A stretch of 55,935 bases of DNA from Pseudomonas sp. TH10. Lineage in GTDB: Bacteria > Pseudomonadota > Gammaproteobacteria > Pseudomonadales > Pseudomonadaceae. Under the pieces are notes generated by a model, which saw only the letters and a list, made by a program, of their open reading frames with translations, did no database searches and was not told the origin of the DNA. Both the position numbers and the translations under genes were made by a program. Numbering within the stretch: the first letter of the stretch is position 1; every line of letters begins with the position of its first letter. Where the stretch lies: positions 1-55,935 of the forward strand of contig NZ_JAEKEG010000175.1 of the NCBI RefSeq assembly GCF_016651255.1, read 5' to 3'. Positions 55,733 through 55,935 of the stretch are shown here, piece by piece.

Positions 55733-55935
55733 ATGCGTGTTCTGCTCGTCGAAGACCATTTGCAGCTGGCCGAAAGTGTCGCCCAGGCGCTGAAAAGCAC
55801 GGGGCTGACCGTGGACGTGCTACACGATGGCGTGGCGGCGGACCTGGCACTGAGCAGCGAGGATTACGCCATGGCGATCCTCGACGTCGGGTTGCCACGC
55901 ATGGATGGCTTCGAGGTGCTGGCGCGGCTGCGCTC
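55733..55935 (+). CDS. tctD: OmpR-family response regulator (partial, 3' end outside window)
   Basis: The first 67 residues of a receiver domain are present: MRVLLVEDHLQLAESVAQAL, then LSSEDYAMAILDVGLPRMDG with the phospho-acceptor Asp, and FEVLARLR at the edge. The divergent position next to tctCBA identifies it as TctD, partner of the TctE kinase, which activates tricarboxylate uptake. The effector domain is outside the window. Confidence 0.85.
   Translation, partial: MRVLLVEDHLQLAESVAQALKSTGLTVDVLHDGVAADLALSSEDYAMAILDVGLPRMDGFEVLARLR

Overview
The window looks like chromosome of a fluorescent-group Pseudomonas. GC content and codon use are Pseudomonas-like. The gene set includes an Emh/Ttg-type RND pump with its TetR repressor, XenB, olsBA, phaG and tctD-tctCBA. 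There are about a dozen REP/REPIN elements of the 'gtgggagc..gctcgcgat' type found in P. fluorescens and its relatives. There is no prophage, integron, CRISPR array or intact insertion sequence.

Layout. 0-5.4 kb: emhAB (pump; emhB runs off the left edge) divergent from emhR, with a recognisable operator between them. 5.4-8.1 kb: xenB, an MFS exporter and an ArsR-type regulator with palindromic operators. 8.1-11.4 kb: acpH, the ornithine-lipid pair olsB-olsA and an acyl-CoA-dehydrogenase-like gene. 11.4-15.3 kb: a composite repeat island, a serine beta-lactamase-like hydrolase with a small partner, YceI and a cardiolipin-synthase-type PLD protein. 15.3-23.9 kb: bglX, a lemA-TPM-TPM cluster, a METTL25-like methyltransferase, an EamA exporter, a DJ-1/PfpI protein, an RHH protein and a YegP protein. 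24-26.4 kb: a DapA-like lyase plus class II aldolase operon divergent from an XRE-cupin regulator. 26.4-34.6 kb: a SIR2-like DUF4917 protein, a Fe-ADH, LysE, a PAS-GAF-GGDEF protein, DUF4142, a low-affinity iron permease family protein, a small lipoprotein, tam, a methyltransferase and tRNA-Gly(CCC). 34.7-38.4 kb: phaG, rsuA, a CWC protein and a membrane diguanylate cyclase.

The most coherent system lies at 38.5-48.5 kb on the minus strand. A candidate sigma-54 promoter and a guanidine-I (ykkC) riboswitch precede a NitT/TauT-type ABC importer, two DUF1989 proteins, a biotin-dependent carboxylase and an allophanate hydrolase. Genes of this type are usually annotated as urea amidolyase. With this riboswitch they are better read as guanidine import, carboxylation, carboxyguanidine deimination and allophanate hydrolysis to ammonia and CO2, serving nitrogen assimilation. 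The carboxylase gene carries an 81-base REPIN in frame inside its coding sequence. 48.8-55.9 kb: a Tyr-rich lipoprotein, a 3-hydroxyisobutyryl-CoA-hydrolase-like protein, ung, an AbrB-type membrane protein, and the tctCBA tricarboxylate uptake operon divergent from tctD (cut by the right edge).

Twelve genes contain one to three apparent single-base frameshifts, 18 in all. Most lie in short homopolymers or doubled bases, and ten fall in the guanidine operon. In every case the corrected length is a multiple of three and gives a full-length family member. Base-calling error is the likeliest explanation, but real decay of the guanidine operon cannot be excluded from sequence alone. These genes are annotated over their full span as CDS with the shift position stated.
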